From Microbacterium sp. RU33B (GTDB lineage: Bacteria > Actinomycetota > Actinomycetes > Actinomycetales > Microbacteriaceae): a stretch of 64,000 nt of DNA. The notes under the pieces were generated by a model, which was given only the letters and a program-made list of their open reading frames with translations, was not told the DNA's origin and did not search any database. Made by a program: the position numbers and the translations under genes. The stretch spans positions 62,001 through 126,000 of the forward strand of contig NZ_FTPO01000001.1 of assembly GCF_900155915.1 (NCBI RefSeq). The letters are read 5' to 3'. Shown here one piece after another: positions 25,801-34,457 of the stretch (position 1 is its first letter; every line of letters begins with the position of its first letter).

Positions 25801-27710
25801 TCCTTCTTCCATCGGCTGTCGAGCGTCTTCTGCAGCTTCTCGGCCACGGCCTCCGGCAGTGCGATCCGGCCGAGCGCGATCGGGGTGCGTCCCCGCTCGT
25901 CCCCGCGCCGCCGGAGATCGCCCGCGCCGCGTGCGCGACCGCCGGCATCCGGAGCCGCGGGAGGGAGCGCCGGGGGTCGTACATTGCCGGCGAGGTCGAC
26001 GAGCCAGGCGCGGAACGCGTAGTCGTTGCCGTACCGGAGCTTCGGCAGAGTGCCCGGGACGATCGTGTGCGTGAAGCCGATCGGATGGGTGGCGTCGACC
26101 GGCACGGCAGCGGGTGCCGGCTCGACGATCTCCTCGAGCTTCTGCGATCCGTCGGGCTGGGTCACCAGCTCGTTGCGGACGCGCTTGCCGGGCTTGGGCA
26201 CCGACAGGCTCCACCCCTCCCAGCCGAACATGGCCTCGTGGACGTTGATCGGCGGGGGTGGGGCATCCGGCGCCACGGGGGTCTCCTCGGCCGGGGCGCC
26301 CTGGATGAACCCCTGCCCGGCGCCCAGGTCGACGGCGTCGGCCAGCCCGGTCACCTCGGCCGTCGAGCGCCGAGCGTGCAACGAGCGCCACTCGCCGTCC
26401 TGCACCGTCCACACCTCGACGCGCATGCCGCGTGCGACGTCTTCGCTCAGCACCTCGAGTCCACCGCCGGCCGGAGGGGCGGATGTGGCGAACTGCGCCT
26501 CGAGCTGCTTCTGGCGGCCGATGCGGTCGAACAGGGCGGATGCCTGGCCCTTCCGGGCGAGGGTGAAGCCCTGGGAGCGGAGGGCCGGGGCGGCCGCGTC
26601 ACCGGGCTCGCGGTTCGCCTGGCGCTGCAGGAGCCGGGGGAGGACCCGCAGGAACTGCTCGGTCTTCAGCGCCGTGCCGTCGCCGTCGGTGTCGAGCACG
26701 GCGAAGCGGTCGGTGTCGCCGATCGCGAGCGCGCCGCGCACCCAGTCCGCCGTCGCCGGCACCGTCACCAGCGCGCCGTCGGCCGTCGCCTCGCAGCGCA
26801 CACGCGGAGCGGCCCCCGTCACCTCGGCGGCGTCCGTGCGCACGGTCAGGGTGGCAGACAGCCACCGCGACTTCCGCAGCCTCGCGGGGTCGGTCACGAC
26901 GAGATCGATCACGAGGCCGAGGGCGCGCAGGAGCGCGGCGTGGTCGCCGACCATCGCGACGCGCTCGTGGAACTCGGGGGTCTTCGGGGTCAGCGGATCC
27001 GGTGGCGGCGCGTCGGGGACGGCCTGGTACGGCCTGGCCGACTCGGGCCGGTCGTAGTACCGGCGCACTTCGTGCAGCGCGGTCAGGACCCCGAGCATCC
27101 CGTCGGCCGCCGCGGTCGTGCCCGCGGCCGGCCGGCGCGGGCCGATCCGGTCGCTGCCCTCCCCGATGGCGGTGTCGAGCACGCGCGTCCAGCGCTCGTC
27201 GTCGACGTCGCCGATTCCCGCCCTGCCGGCGATGACCTTGAGCCGGCGGAGCGTGGCGACCAGGTCTTTCGCCAGCGGATGCGAGCCCGGCGCCGGCGGA
27301 TCGACGATCGACGACACGGAGGTGAGCAGTCCGACGAACGCGCCGGTGTCGTGGACGGCCTGCAGATCGAACGAACGCCACCGGCGCTCATCCAACGGCG
27401 GCACGGTGTTGGCGCGGACGGGGGTGGAGCCCGGGAAGAGGGCGTCCCACACGTCGGGGCGCACGGGGTCGACCACCGCCGTGCACGGGATCGGCCCGTT
27501 GTCGTCGCGCAGCTCGACGGTGAGGCCGCCCTTGACCGCGGCCGCCCACCCGGAGAACACGGCGAAGTCCGACAGGGTCGTGCCGTCGGGGCCGGCCTCG
27601 GAGGCGGCGTCGCCGGTCAGCTTCGGCGTCACGAACACCGAGACGTGGAAGTCCTCGGCGGGTCGCGTCGAATGCGGAAGCGCGAGGGCGATGACGTGTT
27701 CGGTGACCAT
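22857..27710 (-). CDS. Very large protein of unknown function (1617 aa)
   Basis: I do not recognise this 1617-aa protein. It has no signal peptide and no membrane helix, and only a few cysteines. It alternates strand-rich stretches with Pro/Ala-rich linkers. Visible details: a canonical EF-hand loop (DTDGDGTALKTE, residues 340-351); an Ig/fibronectin-like block YAFRAWLVDLAGN near residue 570; and a basic low-complexity linker (RARGAGDLRRRGDERGR) near residue 600. A helical Ala-rich middle follows at about 640-780, then a long C-terminal half with many short beta blocks (YFPPALLQRAPDA, RPWFSSGEGELLGILL). It starts 4 bp after the 1296-aa gene and uses a ribosome binding site inside that gene, so the two are co-translated and probably partners. 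The frame is intact over 4.85 kb, which argues that it is functional. Confidence 0.85.
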   Translation of the reverse strand: MVTEHVIALALPHSTRPAEDFHVSVFVTPKLTGDAASEAGPDGTTLSDFAVFSGWAAAVKGGLTVELRDDNGPIPCTAVVDPVRPDVWDALFPGSTPVRANTVPPLDERRWRSFDLQAVHDTGAFVGLLTSVSSIVDPPAPGSHPLAKDLVATLRRLKVIAGRAGIGDVDDERWTRVLDTAIGEGSDRIGPRRPAAGTTAAADGMLGVLTALHEVRRYYDRPESARPYQAVPDAPPPDPLTPKTPEFHERVAMVGDHAALLRALGLVIDLVVTDPARLRKSRWLSATLTVRTDAAEVTGAAPRVRCEATADGALVTVPATADWVRGALAIGDTDRFAVLDTDGDGTALKTEQFLRVLPRLLQRQANREPGDAAAPALRSQGFTLARKGQASALFDRIGRQKQLEAQFATSAPPAGGGLEVLSEDVARGMRVEVWTVQDGEWRSLHARRSTAEVTGLADAVDLGAGQGFIQGAPAEETPVAPDAPPPPINVHEAMFGWEGWSLSVPKPGKRVRNELVTQPDGSQKLEEIVEPAPAAVPVDATHPIGFTHTIVPGTLPKLRYGNDYAFRAWLVDLAGNVRPPALPPAAPDAGGRARGAGDLRRRGDERGRTPIALGRIALPEAVAEKLQKTLDSRWKKEAPARERASGFGRLGPAAETLHAATAASIADPASLVPDRPTPTLGRTEQTALRAEISRVLGRVDIGAASAGGDVLSASAPSRAAAITQRVRETVSSTTGAAFGITAVTDRATIDAAIAAQIGRGLTEFTPGLIDPGAVAEALRTMTAPRPFLRWDPVPPPTLVPRARYSEGESQRVIVIRSGVTQHPDTLEVTLTDPVAYRSAVAAVDPDSPFQSVGQRHLVPPKIGQLQAEYHGKFDELVGDGSDAGLKAALGAALRENGTLYDIDVADIDAPGARTPVPGVSIVHDASVDPADLVTLPIPQGDAPPAGQYVVHDVDDLVTPYLPDPLAKGVSIVFPDATTDPALPLPFGIEGFTAEYDVEQPRGWPLVRPYRLTLTDGPTARASVDGRVIDLALPPGTVQRFRISSSLHDEALTVLGMWRSLPAVVQSLEIVREAVRDGYLWSLTPKEDVLLVHAVPRPVRAPRPVNVRSVRGASQTYASLFGGVHVHGPSTEQLTIEASWTEPVDDLGLPVWEERASRGIAGTTKVTEQERLGILFAQDLLPSGDLDWAPDPGIRIHGLRHEFGDTKHRMVDYRLRASTRFREYFPPALLQRAPDAAPFDDGSSVVSDVLRLSVPSSARPEPPVVHSVVPLFRWSNDDPTLVDDPATAQDEGPADDEGGVHPAQPMAERHVRRAGLRIYLQRPWFSSGEGELLGILLGSSDAAGPYSLWAQDPIWTSASWDDPHLQGLTLIDFWRATGVDDDWRPGEPVAIETGLPLPTAAGGTTTYRATVLGYRPQYNADRRLWYVDVALNPGAVTWPFIRLALARYQPESVAGLELSSPVSSDFVQVPPERTALVSRLDEHEVRVVVSGPVPVRRSGSRRPPLTDLEAIALNRLVVARLQKADPDLPGDLGWITVDTRRMDVAAYQQAERTIAWGTTLGASDEIPLQRPGPEASGWRVTVEEWERFPGDPAVGSATIAAPPPVWEQRLVFADEIYL

Positions 27711-27714
27711 GACC

Positions 27715-30700
27715 TCACGCTCCTTCCAGCGCGAAGGCGCGCCAGTACTCGTCCCACGCGGGTGCGGAGCCGTCGGGTTCGAGCAGCTGATCGGCGAGCG
27801 ACGGATCCCCCTTCGATCCCGCGAACTGCCGTGTGCACTCGATCGTCACACTGCCGGAGAAGCAGAGCACCGACACCTCGATCGTGAGGCGGGCCGTGCC
27901 GATGAGCTTCCCCGAGTCGAAGTGGTACGTGAGCTCGAGGTACAGCTCGATCGACGCCGAGATGAGCCCCAGCACATCGACCTCGCCGCGGAGGCGGAAG
28001 TACGCGGTGAGCTGGCCCTTCTCGGACTCGAGCCGCATGTACACGCCGATCGTGGCCGAGATCGATCCGGATGCGACGCCGAAGTCGACCGCGAGCATGA
28101 CGCCCGCCTCGAGTCCCAGCTCCAGCACGGTCAGGCCTTTGGGATTCAGCCGGATGAGGAACCACCCGCCGCCGCCGATGCACATGACCGAGAGGTTGAA
28201 CGGACGCTCGCGGGTGCAGAAGGTGAAGCCGAAACTCAACGCCTCGCCGAGGAAGGGCACCTGCACGTCGGCGCCGAGCGAGATGTTGGAGAGGTTGAAG
28301 ACACCGACCGCGACACTCGGGATCGGCAGGGTGAACCCGGCCTTCAGGCCCGACGAGTCGACCTCGAGGAACGGCGGGTCGCTGAACCCGTCGAGCGGGA
28401 TGAAGTCCTTCAGGATCTCGACGAAGCTGAGGATGCCGAGGAAGGTCAGCTCGCCCAGATTGACGTCGACCTCGGCCTTGCCGTCGCTTCCCGCGATGAA
28501 CGAGATGTTCTCGAAGGGGATCCGGATGAGAGGCGCCTTGCCCTGGGCCTCCGTGCCGAACAGGTGGAGGGTCAGTCCGCGGATCTCGGCCATCGCGCGC
28601 ACCGAGGCCTCGCCGGTTCCCGACACCCGTCCTTCGACGGCGAGGGTGAAGCCGTCGGGCGCGAGCTCGATGAGGGTGAAGGTGTCTTCATCGGGCCAGT
28701 GGGTGAAGAGCTTCGGGTGGAACGCGTAGCGGAACGACGTCTCGAGGCGTCCGGGCTCGAACGTCTCGAGCAGACGGGTGAGCTGGGCGATCATGTCGGT
28801 TGCGCGGGCTGCGGTGTCGATCGCCGAGACCAGGGTCGCGAGCGTCGTGCGCAGCACCGGAGGGACGAGCGGATGCGTCGTCGGCACACCGCCGAGCGCA
28901 TCGGCGACGTCTTCGAAGGCATCGGCGAGGCCCTGGATGCGCGTGCTGACGGGATCGGGGTTGCCCTCGCGGAGGAGGTCGCCGATCGCGGTGAAGACGG
29001 CCTCGATCGGCGTCATCGCCGACTGCGCCGCGGCCGCGGCATCCGCCGGTGCGGAGTCCACGACCTGCTGCAGCGTCGCGAGCAGCTTCTCGATGTCGTC
29101 GACGAGCTTCGTGACCGCCTCGACCGCTTCGCTCGCGAGATTCGGCAGCCCGGTCGCGTCGAACACGCCGTCGATGAGCTCCCACAGATCCACGAGGCCG
29201 AAGAGCTTCGGCAGCGCTCCCTTGAAGAACTCGGCCGGATCGAAGTCGAGGTTCTCCATGCCGACGATGTCGCCGACGGCCCCGGTGAGCGTCGAAAGCC
29301 CCCGGATCGGCAGATCGGGCGTCACGAAGCCGCCGGCGCGGTCGCTGCCGGCGCTCGGCGAGCCGAACGAGACGGCCGGCAGCGGCACGACCTGATCGAG
29401 CGTGCCCTGTGCGGCCGTCTTGGCCTCCGCGAGGAGCACGTTCGCCCACAGCTGCCCCTGGTTGCTGTCGCCGGGCTTCTCGCCGAGCCCGTTCGCGAGG
29501 TAGCTGTCGTTGTAGACGACGCGGATCGCGCCGACGTTCGACAGGCGCCGCGCGGCATCCATCACGACGTCCGCCGAGCTCAGGAACGGGACCGACTCGC
29601 CGCGCGAGGCCCGGCCGCGGAAGCGCAGCTGCTGCGTCTCGGTGATCGAGTCGCCCCCGGACGAGCGAGGCGTGAAGGCGAACTTCTGGCCGTGGGCGGG
29701 GATGACGCGCTTGTCGTCCTCGTCGTACTCCAGGTCGACCTCGGCCGGCCGGTCGAAGTGCTCGGCGACCCACAGCAGCGGAGCGCGCAGGCTGCCGGGG
29801 CGGCCGTCCTTGTCCCACACGTCGAGATCGAACGCGAAGAACGAGCCGTCGCCGAGCTGCGGCCAGAAGTAGGTCTGGCTGCTGTACGCGTCGTTCGCGA
29901 CGGCATCGGGGTCGGCGAGGGGCGGCGTCGTGGTGGGACGGATGTCGACGCGCGAGAACGGCCAGTCGGCCGCGGTGTACGCGCGGCTCGGTTCGCTGAC
30001 CACGAGGAACTTGATCTGGTAGAGGCTCGCGACGGCGGGTGTGCGGGTGACGCGCCGCTCGGTGATCTTCACCAGGGCCGCGGGATGCCCCAGCGGATAC
30101 AGGTACCCGGGATACACGACCCGCACCCACTGGTCGCGCCCGAGCGGGGCGACGTGGTCCCACGCGAGCACCGACGGCATGCCCGGATCGAGGCGCGAGT
30201 ACTCCTTCGTGTACCAGGCGCCGTGCAGGTCGAGCCAGGCGCCCAGCGACGACAGCCACAGCTTGTCGACGCGCACCGGACGCACCGATCGGGAGTCCCG
30301 GATCCCGGGCCACTTCTCCGCCGTCTGCCGCACGATCCGATGACGGTCGGCCCGGTTCAGCGAGCCGCGGAACGGCAGGTCGGCCGTGCCCTGCGGCGTC
30401 GAGAGCGGATGCGTGAGGTCGCTGTCCTCGTTCGTGCGCCAGGTGGCCTGGGTCAGCCCGTCGCGGTCGCGCGTCCAGATCGCGCGGATGATGCGGCGCC
30501 CGTCGGGATTCTTCTCCGTCGCGCCGGCGCCCGCTGCCAGCCCCAGCCTGCTGTGCCACAGCTCGACGTTGCGCCGACCGTCTGCGGCCGGAACGGGGGA
30601 GTCCGCGTGCACCCACCGGCCTTCGCTCGACGGCGAGATCACCAGGCGGTACGGCGCCTCGATCGCGGTCTGCTCGTCGGTCGGAGGGCTCGAGTACTTC

Positions 30701-31605
30701 GGCCGCACCGTCGTGATGTCGGGGATGCGGGTGACGATGTCCTTCAGCGCGGTCGGCAGCTCGGCGCGGGCGCCGAGCGACGCCCCGGCGGCGACGGGGG
30801 TGCGCGCGGCATCCACCCGCACGGATCGGAGGTTCTGCGCGTACGCGAGCGCCCCGCGCGTCGTCGCCGCGTCGGGCGGCGGCTGGATCCGGCGATCCGC
30901 CGCCGACGGCCGCTCGAGCAAGATGCGCGATCCTGCGTACCGGGCGATCAGGTTCGGGCCGACCCATACGAAGCGCCGGCCGTCGGTGGAGTCGTCGATC
31001 GATCCGCTCGAACCCGGAGGCTCGGCGTTCGGGTGGAGTGCGGGCGTGAGGGTCGACATCGCCCGCAGGATGCCTGCCCGGGTGAACTCGATGCGGTCCT
31101 GCGGTCCGATCGCGAAGACGAGGCGGCTGGCGCGGGCCGGCACGTAGCCCACCGGGATGCCCGGAGCGGTGTTGTCGGAGACGGTGTTCGCCGGAGCGCT
31201 CGGCGGGGTCGTGGTCGTGTTCGTCGGATCGATGGGATCGGGGTAGATCGGCTTGTCCGTACCGGTGTCGGTGACGTACTGCGCCTCCTCGTGCGCGTGC
31301 TGGTACGGGAAGGTCACCGCCATGAGCCACGGCCCCGCACCCGAGCGCTCGACGTGCGGCAGGTCGCCGTCGGTCGCGATCCGCGCGCCGAAGAAGTCGA
31401 CGGAGAGGGCGACGAGGTCGCGGCCGCGCACGACGTCGACAGACACATCGGGGCGGCGCGGTCTGCCGAACCACGGTGGAAGGGTCAGGCGGTCGTCGTC
31501 GCCGAGGAAGCGCCACCCGGCATGGAACCGCTCCGCCGCGTCCGTGCGCACGATGCGCGTCGTCGCTGCGCGCGCGATGTCGCCGATCCGATCATCCTGA
31601 GCCAT
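27715..31605 (-). CDS. Very large protein of unknown function (1296 aa)
   Basis: A 1296-aa protein, first gene of a two-gene operon with the 1617-aa gene. No signal peptide or membrane helix is seen. The N-terminal ~650 residues are mixed alpha/beta with aromatic-rich blocks (WLDLHGAWYTKEYSRLDPGM). Residues about 790-950 are helical and Ala/Leu-rich (VTKLVDDIEKLLATLQQVVD), possibly coiled coil. The C-terminal ~300 residues consist of alternating hydrophobic beta strands around IGGGGWFLIRLNPKGL and VYMRLESEKGQLTAYF, and carry four cysteines, the only ones I noticed. This last part is reminiscent of DUF6603-type proteins, which I cannot verify. It could be a large structural or surface-delivered protein; that is inference. 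Confidence 0.85.
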   Translation of the reverse strand: MAQDDRIGDIARAATTRIVRTDAAERFHAGWRFLGDDDRLTLPPWFGRPRRPDVSVDVVRGRDLVALSVDFFGARIATDGDLPHVERSGAGPWLMAVTFPYQHAHEEAQYVTDTGTDKPIYPDPIDPTNTTTTPPSAPANTVSDNTAPGIPVGYVPARASRLVFAIGPQDRIEFTRAGILRAMSTLTPALHPNAEPPGSSGSIDDSTDGRRFVWVGPNLIARYAGSRILLERPSAADRRIQPPPDAATTRGALAYAQNLRSVRVDAARTPVAAGASLGARAELPTALKDIVTRIPDITTVRPKYSSPPTDEQTAIEAPYRLVISPSSEGRWVHADSPVPAADGRRNVELWHSRLGLAAGAGATEKNPDGRRIIRAIWTRDRDGLTQATWRTNEDSDLTHPLSTPQGTADLPFRGSLNRADRHRIVRQTAEKWPGIRDSRSVRPVRVDKLWLSSLGAWLDLHGAWYTKEYSRLDPGMPSVLAWDHVAPLGRDQWVRVVYPGYLYPLGHPAALVKITERRVTRTPAVASLYQIKFLVVSEPSRAYTAADWPFSRVDIRPTTTPPLADPDAVANDAYSSQTYFWPQLGDGSFFAFDLDVWDKDGRPGSLRAPLLWVAEHFDRPAEVDLEYDEDDKRVIPAHGQKFAFTPRSSGGDSITETQQLRFRGRASRGESVPFLSSADVVMDAARRLSNVGAIRVVYNDSYLANGLGEKPGDSNQGQLWANVLLAEAKTAAQGTLDQVVPLPAVSFGSPSAGSDRAGGFVTPDLPIRGLSTLTGAVGDIVGMENLDFDPAEFFKGALPKLFGLVDLWELIDGVFDATGLPNLASEAVEAVTKLVDDIEKLLATLQQVVDSAPADAAAAAQSAMTPIEAVFTAIGDLLREGNPDPVSTRIQGLADAFEDVADALGGVPTTHPLVPPVLRTTLATLVSAIDTAARATDMIAQLTRLLETFEPGRLETSFRYAFHPKLFTHWPDEDTFTLIELAPDGFTLAVEGRVSGTGEASVRAMAEIRGLTLHLFGTEAQGKAPLIRIPFENISFIAGSDGKAEVDVNLGELTFLGILSFVEILKDFIPLDGFSDPPFLEVDSSGLKAGFTLPIPSVAVGVFNLSNISLGADVQVPFLGEALSFGFTFCTRERPFNLSVMCIGGGGWFLIRLNPKGLTVLELGLEAGVMLAVDFGVASGSISATIGVYMRLESEKGQLTAYFRLRGEVDVLGLISASIELYLELTYHFDSGKLIGTARLTIEVSVLCFSGSVTIECTRQFAGSKGDPSLADQLLEPDGSAPAWDEYWRAFALEGA

Positions 31606-31757
31606 CTCGACCCCCCAGAGCCGTCGACAATTCCTGTCGCTCTCGTCGGGTCTCAGGAGGCGGCTTGTGGCCGTGATGAGCGGGAACGCGCGTCACGATA
31701 CTCCCGGTGCGCGCGGCGCACCAGGGCCCCGCGTGCACGACGGAATTGGGATTGGCG
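31606..31757. promoter_or_regulatory. Upstream region of the giant-protein operon
   Basis: It contains the perfect inverted repeat CGACA-ATTCC-TGTCG (31625-31639), 20 bp ahead of the ATG at 31605, a plausible operator. No convincing -10/-35 pair was found. Confidence 0.35.
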
Positions 31758-31789
31758 ACGGGCCGAGCGTCCGCAGGAGCTCGGCCCGT
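31758..31789 (-). terminator. Terminator of the Cthe_2159-type lipoprotein gene
   Basis: Perfect 11-bp stem (ACGGGCCGAGC) with a 10-base loop, 12 bp past the stop at 31802. It separates the DUF4956-VTC-lipoprotein cassette from the giant-protein operon. Confidence 0.65.
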
Positions 31790-31801
31790 GGGGGAGCGAC
31801 G

Positions 31802-33619
31802 TCAGGGACGCTGGCCGCCTCCGCCGGGGCCGCCTCCGCCGGGGCCGCCCATGCCCGACGACGTCTGCTCGCCCGCCACGGCGGTCGCCACGGTCGTACT
31901 GCCCGCGGTCCCCGCGTCTGCGAGGGGCCCGGCGACCGTCGTGCCCGCGGAGCCGCCGGAGGCCAGCGTGTAGGTCTGGGCGTTCACGAGTCCCGCCGCC
32001 GAGTAGACCAGGCTCTGGGTCGCCTTCGTGACCGTGAACGACGCGAGGGCGGCGCCCGAGGCATCCACGATCGTCAGCACGTCGCCCTCCTGCGCGGTCT
32101 GCGAGAGCGTGAACTGCACGGATGCCTGGGCCGACGTCGCCGTCGGAGCCACCGCCATCCCGCTCGATCCCGCCGCGATGAGCGTGCCGCCGGAGATCTC
32201 CATGCCGCCGTCGGCGTCGAGCGCGCCATTGCCGTCGTTCGTCGGACCGGCGACCACGACGGTCCCGCCGGTCTGGGTGATGCCTCCCGAATTGACGTCG
32301 AGGCCGTCGCCTGCGGCGTCGAGCACGACCGTGCCGCCCGAGATCACGAGGGTGAGTGCCGCCGTCCCCGCGTCGGGCTCCGACACGTTGACGCCGTCGT
32401 CGCTCGTCGTGAGGTCGGAGGAGCCGCCCGTGACAGTGATCTGTCCGGCCTCGTAGCCCTCGACCGCACGTGCGATCGTGACGTCGCCGGCGGAGACGAC
32501 GAGCTGCAGCTCGGCGTGCACGGCGTCATCACCCGACGACACGGTGACGCTCGCGCCCGCGAGGTGCGCGTAGGCGTTCGTGTTGACGCCGTCGTCCCCC
32601 GCGTCGATCGTGATCTCGCCGCCCTCGAGCACCGCGATGGTTCCGGCCGACACGCCCTTGGCGCCGGCATCCTTCCCGGCATCCGCGCCGCCGCCAGCCA
32701 CGATGTCGACCGTGCCCCCCGTGGTCACGACGTCGGTGAACGCGTCGATGCCCTCATCGGCCGAGACGATCTCGAGCGAGCCCGCCTCGATCAGCATGTA
32801 GCCGCGATCCGCCTCGGTCTCGTTGTCGGACTTCACCCCGTCTCCGCCTGCGTCGATCGCGATGTCGCCGCCGCGGACGATGACGTAGTCCTTTCCACGG
32901 ATGCCGTCGTCCACCGCGTCGACGGTGATCGTGCCCGACTGGATGACGAGCCCGTCGGTCGAGGTGATGCCGTCGTTTCCGTTGCCCGTCACCTCGAGCG
33001 CGCCGGTTCCGGTGATCGTGAGGTCGGCGGCGGAGTGCAGCGCCGCGTTCGCCGCGGCATCGTCCGCATATGAGGCCGCGTCGGAGAGGGCGTTCTCCGA
33101 TCCGTCGGCGAGCACCACGATCGCCTCGTCGGCGGCCTGGATGTCGATCGCCGCCCCGGAGGCGTTCGCGATGTCCGCGCCGTCGAGCACGAGCTGCACG
33201 ATGCCGTCCCCCGCGCTGTCCACGACGACCTGCCCGGCGAGGTCGCCGCTGAGGACGTAGGTGCCGGCGGCCGTGATCGTGACGGTCGAGCCGTCGACCG
33301 TCACGCCGGCGCTGTCCGACGCGGACGCGGTCGAGCCCTCGAGGCTGATCGTCGTCGCGTCGGCCGCCGAGTAGTCCGCGTCGTCGGCGGAGTCGTGCGC
33401 CTCCTGGTTCTGCGCGAGTACATCGGAGGCACTCTGGGTGGCATCGCCCGACATCGTGACTGCCGAGGTGGTCTCGGTCGTCGCGGTGTCGGTCGTGTCC
33501 TGCCCGGTCACGGCGGCCGCCGAGCACCCGGCCAGAGCCAGAGCGGCGGCGAGCGGCGCGGCCACGAGCCACGAGCGGCGGGGGCGGTGCGGACGGGGGT
33601 CGGAGGGTCGATCGAGCAC
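31802..33619 (-). CDS. Carbohydrate-binding Cthe_2159-type lipoprotein
   Basis: A 605-aa exported lipoprotein. A basic N-terminus is followed by the lipobox region AAPLAAALALAGCS (cysteine at about residue 32) and a Thr/Ser/Ala-rich linker. A long parallel beta-helix follows, built of turns such as GDGIVQLVLDGADI, GNGNDGITSTDGLVIQSG, VDAVDDGIRGKDYVIVRGGD and IDAGDDGVNTNAYAHLAG. The C-terminus is GGPGGGGPGGGGQRP. The Cthe_2159 fold binds acidic polysaccharides such as polygalacturonate with calcium. The GTG at 33619 has AGAGGAG upstream. It is the last gene of the cassette with VTC and DUF4956 (28-bp gap). Confidence 0.85.
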   Translation of the reverse strand: MLDRPSDPRPHRPRRSWLVAAPLAAALALAGCSAAAVTGQDTTDTATTETTSAVTMSGDATQSASDVLAQNQEAHDSADDADYSAADATTISLEGSTASASDSAGVTVDGSTVTITAAGTYVLSGDLAGQVVVDSAGDGIVQLVLDGADIANASGAAIDIQAADEAIVVLADGSENALSDAASYADDAAANAALHSAADLTITGTGALEVTGNGNDGITSTDGLVIQSGTITVDAVDDGIRGKDYVIVRGGDIAIDAGGDGVKSDNETEADRGYMLIEAGSLEIVSADEGIDAFTDVVTTGGTVDIVAGGGADAGKDAGAKGVSAGTIAVLEGGEITIDAGDDGVNTNAYAHLAGASVTVSSGDDAVHAELQLVVSAGDVTIARAVEGYEAGQITVTGGSSDLTTSDDGVNVSEPDAGTAALTLVISGGTVVLDAAGDGLDVNSGGITQTGGTVVVAGPTNDGNGALDADGGMEISGGTLIAAGSSGMAVAPTATSAQASVQFTLSQTAQEGDVLTIVDASGAALASFTVTKATQSLVYSAAGLVNAQTYTLASGGSAGTTVAGPLADAGTAGSTTVATAVAGEQTSSGMGGPGGGGPGGGGQRP

Positions 33620-33647
33620 GGCGTGCTCCTCTCGGGTGAGCGGCCGG

Positions 33648-34457
33648 TCAGGCCGCGGATCGGGTGGGGGTGGGAGGGACGGATGCCTCGGCACCCGCGA
33701 AATGGCGGTCCAGGACGCGGCGCCACCTGTTGCTCGGCAGGTGCGGCCGGAGGGCCGCGAGCCCCGTGCCGTACTTGGAGAGGGTCGACGGACGATGCCC
33801 CTGGCGCCACAGGGCACGGTCGAGTGCGCCGGCCCGCTGGCCGGATTTCGTCTCGACGATCACCGACCCCGGGAGCGACAGCAGCCGCCCGTCGACGTCG
33901 ATCCACTCGAGCTCGAGGTCGATCGTGCCGCGCGAGGCATCCGACGTCGTCCCCGCGGCGGGGAGGAGGAGCGTCACGCGCCGGTAGCGCGTGACCAGCA
34001 CCGGGTCGAGGTGGCGGGCGAGCCAGGGCGCCCGGGGAATCCCGGCGTCGGTGAGCAGCTCCGTCGCGTAGGCGATGCCGTCTTCGTCGAGCTCGTCGCG
34101 GAGCACCGGCACGCGCTCCTTGACGGTGGCCGACCGCCCGCCGCGGGTCTTCACCTCGAGGAACGATCCGCCCGAGTCGACGTAGGTGCGCGCACGCACC
34201 TTGAAGCGGCGGCGGCGACCGTGCGCGGCCCCGTGGAAGCTGTCGAGCGCCGGGGTGTCGAAGTACCGCGACTCGTAGCGGAGGGCGCGTCGGTCGGCGA
34301 TCTCGAGCACGGCGGTGCCGGCGGGAAGCTCGTCGAGCACCGGGGGGAGCGCGCCGGAGGGGAGGATGTACTTGCGGTCGACCCGCGTCTGCAGCTCGGC
34401 CTGGGCGTTGAGCTCGTCGAGGTCGACGCGGCGGAGATCCGACAGCCGGGCGGTCAT
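33648..34457 (-). CDS. VTC-domain polyphosphate polymerase
   Basis: A 269-aa protein with a VTC domain, the tunnel-shaped catalytic fold that polymerises phosphate from ATP in yeast Vtc4. Basic and acidic tunnel residues are visible in RVDRKYILPSG, RYESRYFDTP, RRFKVRARTYVDS, SFLEVKTRGGRSATVKERV, DLELEWIDVDG and SVIVETKSG. No membrane helix is present; the DUF4956 partner encoded upstream would provide the membrane anchor. Its ATG overlaps the DUF4956 stop (ATGA, 34454-34457), so translation is coupled. Confidence 0.88.
   Translation of the reverse strand: MTARLSDLRRVDLDELNAQAELQTRVDRKYILPSGALPPVLDELPAGTAVLEIADRRALRYESRYFDTPALDSFHGAAHGRRRRFKVRARTYVDSGGSFLEVKTRGGRSATVKERVPVLRDELDEDGIAYATELLTDAGIPRAPWLARHLDPVLVTRYRRVTLLLPAAGTTSDASRGTIDLELEWIDVDGRLLSLPGSVIVETKSGQRAGALDRALWRQGHRPSTLSKYGTGLAALRPHLPSNRWRRVLDRHFAGAEASVPPTPTRSAA

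Noticed and set aside
23265..32031. Two very long open frames (over 1500 codons each) on the plus strand, opposite the giant-protein genes
   Set aside because: They are antisense by-products of high GC: their translations are rich in Arg, His, Gly and Asp with no motifs, while the minus-strand frames have normal protein composition and coupled translation signals.
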